A stretch of 64,000 nt of DNA, from the NCBI GenBank assembly GCA_020636045.1, contig JACJYP010000007.1, forward strand, positions 124,001-188,000. Direction: 5' to 3'. A model generated the notes under the pieces. The model made no database searches, was not told where the DNA came from, and saw nothing but the letters and a program-made list of their open reading frames with translations. The position numbers and the translations under genes were made by a program. The DNA is from Lewinellaceae bacterium. GTDB lineage: Bacteria; Bacteroidota; Bacteroidia; Chitinophagales; Saprospiraceae. Positions 61,276 through 64,000 of this stretch are shown here, piece by piece (the stretch's first letter is position 1; each line of letters opens with the position of its first letter).

Positions 61276-64000
61276 ATGAAAAAACTGATCATCGCCTGCA
61301 TTGCCATCCTGGTGTCAGGAGACGCAGCATTTGCCCAAAACCGCTACTTCGTCGACGCCGACGCTGCCGGCAACAATAGCGGCGCCTCCTGGGCCGGCGC
61401 TTTCACCGACCTGCAATCCGCACTCGCGCTCGCACAGGCCGGCGACGAGGTATGGGTCGCCGAAGGACTCTACCTGCCCACGCAGGGAGCCGAGCGCAAC
61501 ATCGCCTTCCAGCCAGCCAGCGGACTGAAACTATACGGCGGTTTTGCAGGCACGGAGAGCGCCGTATCGGAGCGCGACTGGACGCAGCACCCAACAGTGC
61601 TCAGCGGTGACATTGGCAACCCCGGAGACAGCACCGACAATGCCTATACCGTGATCTTCCTCGAAGAGCCCGACATCAATACACTTGTAGACGGTTTCGT
61701 CATCCGCGACGGCAATGCCGACTACAGCAGCCCGGCCCCGGCACGCGACCGGCGCAGGTGCGGCGGCGGTATGTACATCATGGGGGAAAACTGGGAAGCA
61801 TACCCGGAGATCAGGAACTGTACATTTTTGCACAATACTGCCCGGGGCTTCGGCGGTGGAGCCGTCGTCAACGGAGCAGGAAGTGGATCCGCTGGAGCCG
61901 TGTTCACTAACTGCCGATTCGAGGAGAACCGATCGCTTGCATCCGGTGGAGGACTTGCAAGACTTGGCGGCAGCTGGATCGAACGCCCAAAAGACCTCGA
62001 TGCATGCCTTTTCCTGCACAATACCGCCGGATTTCAGGGTGCGGGTTTTTATTTCTCCGATTCCGAAAGAACCGACACCCTTAATATCGTTGACTGCGAT
62101 TTCATCGAAAACAACGCTCAGGACTGGGGAGGAGGGGCCGTCCTAATGGTCGGGCGTGAAAACCCGGGCAGCTTTGTCATCAGCGGCTGCCGGTTCATCA
62201 AAAACTCAGCAAATGATGGCGGCGCCATAAAATTCTTTCCACCCGCCTTTCTTTACACCGGTTTTGTCCAATTCGACGACTGCGATTTCATTGAAAACAA
62301 ATCCATTAATGCACTCGCAAATGGGCCTGCTGTCGTTTTTCTCGATCTGATCAATTATGATTCGGCGCAACAGGTTTTCGCGAATAGCCGTTTTGCGGAA
62401 AACAAAGGATGGACCTACGTTTTGAGGTCTGCCTTCCAACCAGATACTTGCCTACTAAACAACCTGCTCTTCAAGGATGAGGACGCAAACATTATTTTAC
62501 ACATCAGCTCGCAAGATTACCTATACTTGGGAAACTCAACGTTCTCCGGGAACAAAGCCTCTTCCTGTGTCTCTACAGCTATCCTTAAAAAAATATCCTG
62601 TTTTAATTGCCTGTTCGAGCATAACATCGCTTCATCAGGCCGCCTGATCCATGAGACGGATACTGATACCTTATTGCTGCTCAACTCCGCCTTTGTAGAC
62701 AATGAACTTCAGCAATCTGCCATCAACAACTCCTTCGACCTGACCATGCAGGCCTTCAACTGCACTTTCTCCGGTATCCACGACTACAAAAAATTCTTCT
62801 ACACCCTCAAGCCAAGCCTTATCTCCCACTGCTACTTCGACAGCCTCGACTGCAACCTGTTGTTTCCCAACGTCATTTGCGGCCCCGGCATCATCACCGG
62901 CGGCGGTCCCATGTTCGCCGCCCCCGACAGCGGCAACTACCGGCTCTTGCCATGCTCCCCGCTGCTCGATGCCGGCAACAACAACGTCCTCGCACCCGGT
63001 GACAGCACCGACCTCGACGGGCTGCCCCGCATCCGCCGCGCAGCGGTCGATATCGGTCCCTACGAAACACCCGCGCCGGCACTGAATGCCGACCCCGCTA
63101 CCGAACCCTCTTGCCCGGGCGGCGCTTCCGGCGCGGTAGCCTTCACCATCAGCGACGCATGTCCTCCCTTCTCTTACGCCTGGACTTCCGGCAACAGCAG
63201 CGGTAACGGCGCCTCAGGCCTGGGCGCCGGCAACTACTCCTTTACCATCTCCGACGCCACCGGCGCTTCCCTCAATGCAACCATCGCCATTCCCGAAGGC
63301 GATCCGCCTCCCATCATTCCCTTCCAGCAACCCGTCATCTGTGGCGACACCACCGGAGGCAGCGCCACGGCAGCCATGGCAGGAGGCGCGCCGCCTTTCC
63401 AGTGGCTTTGGCAAAGCGGCAGCACCGACTCCCTCCTAACAGGACTGGCGGCCGGCGCCTACTCCGTCACCGTCACTGACGCCAGGGGATGCACAGCCCC
63501 GGGCGCCGTCCAGGTGACGCGCACAGGAAACATCGACGTATCGATCCAGATCACGGAAATCTCCTGCTTCGGCGAAGCCGACGGCGCCTTCACCGTGCTG
63601 CCCGAAAACGGCAAGCCGCCCTTCGTGTGGGATTGGGAAGACGGCAGCAACGGACCCACGCTCGGACCCCTGGGGCCCGGCGAGTACACGGGCTCCATCA
63701 CCGATGCCCTGGGGTGTTTCATCGCGCTGCTGCTGCCCCTGGACGAACCCCCACCGCTACAGTTCGACGCGACGGTGCATAACGCCAGCGGACCCCTCAG
63801 CGCCGACGGCAGCATCGCGCTCACTTCCGTCGGCGGCGGAACCATGCCCTATATGTTCCAATGGAACAACGGTGTGGAGAACGACACACTCGACGCCGTG
63901 CCGCCGGGTGTATATACCCTGACCCTCAGCGACGCGCACGGGTGCACCCTCGCCAAAAGTTTCGAGGTGTCGTGGATTTCGAATGCCGGAGAGGCGCGGC
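61276..64000 (+). CDS. Secreted right-handed beta-helix protein with SprB-type repeats, partial (runs off the window)
   Basis: An ATG at 61276 opens a frame with no stop to the end of the window, giving at least 908 codons. A signal peptide (MKKLIIACIAILVSGDAAFA) is followed by the pattern RYFVDADAAGNNSGASWAGA, AGDEVWVAEG and YGGFAGTESAVSERDW of beta-helix proteins that present repeated turns (NCTFLHNT, CRFEEN, CDFIEN). From about residue 610, SprB-type repeats appear: GGAPPFQWLWQSGSTDS, AGAYSVTVTDARGC and FGEADGAFTVLPENGKPPFV. Such domains occur in the SprB gliding-motility adhesin of Flavobacterium. A C-terminal T9SS sorting domain would lie beyond the window. It is a likely surface adhesin. 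Confidence 0.85.
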   Translation, partial: MKKLIIACIAILVSGDAAFAQNRYFVDADAAGNNSGASWAGAFTDLQSALALAQAGDEVWVAEGLYLPTQGAERNIAFQPASGLKLYGGFAGTESAVSERDWTQHPTVLSGDIGNPGDSTDNAYTVIFLEEPDINTLVDGFVIRDGNADYSSPAPARDRRRCGGGMYIMGENWEAYPEIRNCTFLHNTARGFGGGAVVNGAGSGSAGAVFTNCRFEENRSLASGGGLARLGGSWIERPKDLDACLFLHNTAGFQGAGFYFSDSERTDTLNIVDCDFIENNAQDWGGGAVLMVGRENPGSFVISGCRFIKNSANDGGAIKFFPPAFLYTGFVQFDDCDFIENKSINALANGPAVVFLDLINYDSAQQVFANSRFAENKGWTYVLRSAFQPDTCLLNNLLFKDEDANIILHISSQDYLYLGNSTFSGNKASSCVSTAILKKISCFNCLFEHNIASSGRLIHETDTDTLLLLNSAFVDNELQQSAINNSFDLTMQAFNCTFSGIHDYKKFFYTLKPSLISHCYFDSLDCNLLFPNVICGPGIITGGGPMFAAPDSGNYRLLPCSPLLDAGNNNVLAPGDSTDLDGLPRIRRAAVDIGPYETPAPALNADPATEPSCPGGASGAVAFTISDACPPFSYAWTSGNSSGNGASGLGAGNYSFTISDATGASLNATIAIPEGDPPPIIPFQQPVICGDTTGGSATAAMAGGAPPFQWLWQSGSTDSLLTGLAAGAYSVTVTDARGCTAPGAVQVTRTGNIDVSIQITEISCFGEADGAFTVLPENGKPPFVWDWEDGSNGPTLGPLGPGEYTGSITDALGCFIALLLPLDEPPPLQFDATVHNASGPLSADGSIALTSVGGGTMPYMFQWNNGVENDTLDAVPPGVYTLTLSDAHGCTLAKSFEVSWISNAGEAR

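Noticed and set aside
1..64000. CRISPR arrays, insertion sequences, integrases, prophage genes
   Set aside because: I searched by eye for regularly spaced repeats, transposase motifs and integrase genes and found none; the intergenic repeats listed are not spaced like CRISPR.

Overview
The window looks like ordinary chromosomal DNA from a GC-rich member of the Bacteroidota, most likely a Saprospiria/Lewinella-type lineage. The evidence is: several secreted proteins ending in type IX secretion (T9SS) sorting domains; promoter-like sequences of the Bacteroidota form TTTG-N17..20-TAnnTTTG in place of sigma70 boxes; few Shine-Dalgarno sequences; and a SprB-repeat surface protein. I see no phage, integrase, insertion sequence or CRISPR array. 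The species is an inference.

Layout. 1-1.45 kb: a minus-strand YHS / ArsR / SRPBCC operon whose promoter carries two near-identical operator-like boxes exactly 42 bp apart. 1.9-11.3 kb: a DUF4348-like lipoprotein, a secreted M43 metalloprotease, an M1-type aminopeptidase, a SPOR-domain protein, AMP nucleosidase, and a fused NagZ-type glycosidase/beta-lactamase-fold hydrolase. 11.3-16.6 kb: a DUF5691 protein, a lipoprotein, 4-hydroxyphenylpyruvate dioxygenase and a subtilase. 16.9-25 kb: a sodium:solute symporter, a tail-anchored protein, an overlapping alpha/beta hydrolase-PrsW pair followed by a DUF5682 protein with no recognisable start codon, and a FadD-type acyl-CoA ligase. 25-34.9 kb: beta-mannosidase, a peroxiredoxin-fold protein lacking its peroxidatic cysteine, a large T9SS protein, a protein of unknown family, a double-VOC protein and a DUF4406-like protein. 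35-44.9 kb: a coiled-coil secreted protein, an HdeD-like membrane protein, a dolichol-phosphate-mannose-synthase-like glycosyltransferase, an HD domain fused to a Pycsar-type membrane effector domain, a 1474-residue WD40/TPR protein, tRNA-Gln, a DUF2147 protein, the 38-residue ribosomal protein THX, and a DUF4783 protein. 45-56 kb: a choice-of-anchor-V T9SS protein, a GH73-like protein lacking its catalytic glutamate, RecQ, two Na+/H+ antiporters, HemN, a DUF1579-like protein and an Ig-like lipoprotein. 56-64 kb: a Dna2-like nuclease-helicase, a palindromic REP-like element, a dockerin/cohesin-type T9SS protein, and the first 908 codons of a beta-helix/SprB-repeat surface protein that runs off the right edge.

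Most genes are housekeeping or secreted-protein genes and form short operons. The parts worth a second look are the tandem operator, the orphan HD-PycTM fusion, the dispersed DUF5691/DUF5682 genes (elsewhere found clustered with MoxR and vWA partners), the missing start codon of the DUF5682 gene, two enzyme-fold proteins with substituted catalytic residues, and several intergenic palindromic repeats. I did not find a complete, clearly new multi-gene system.
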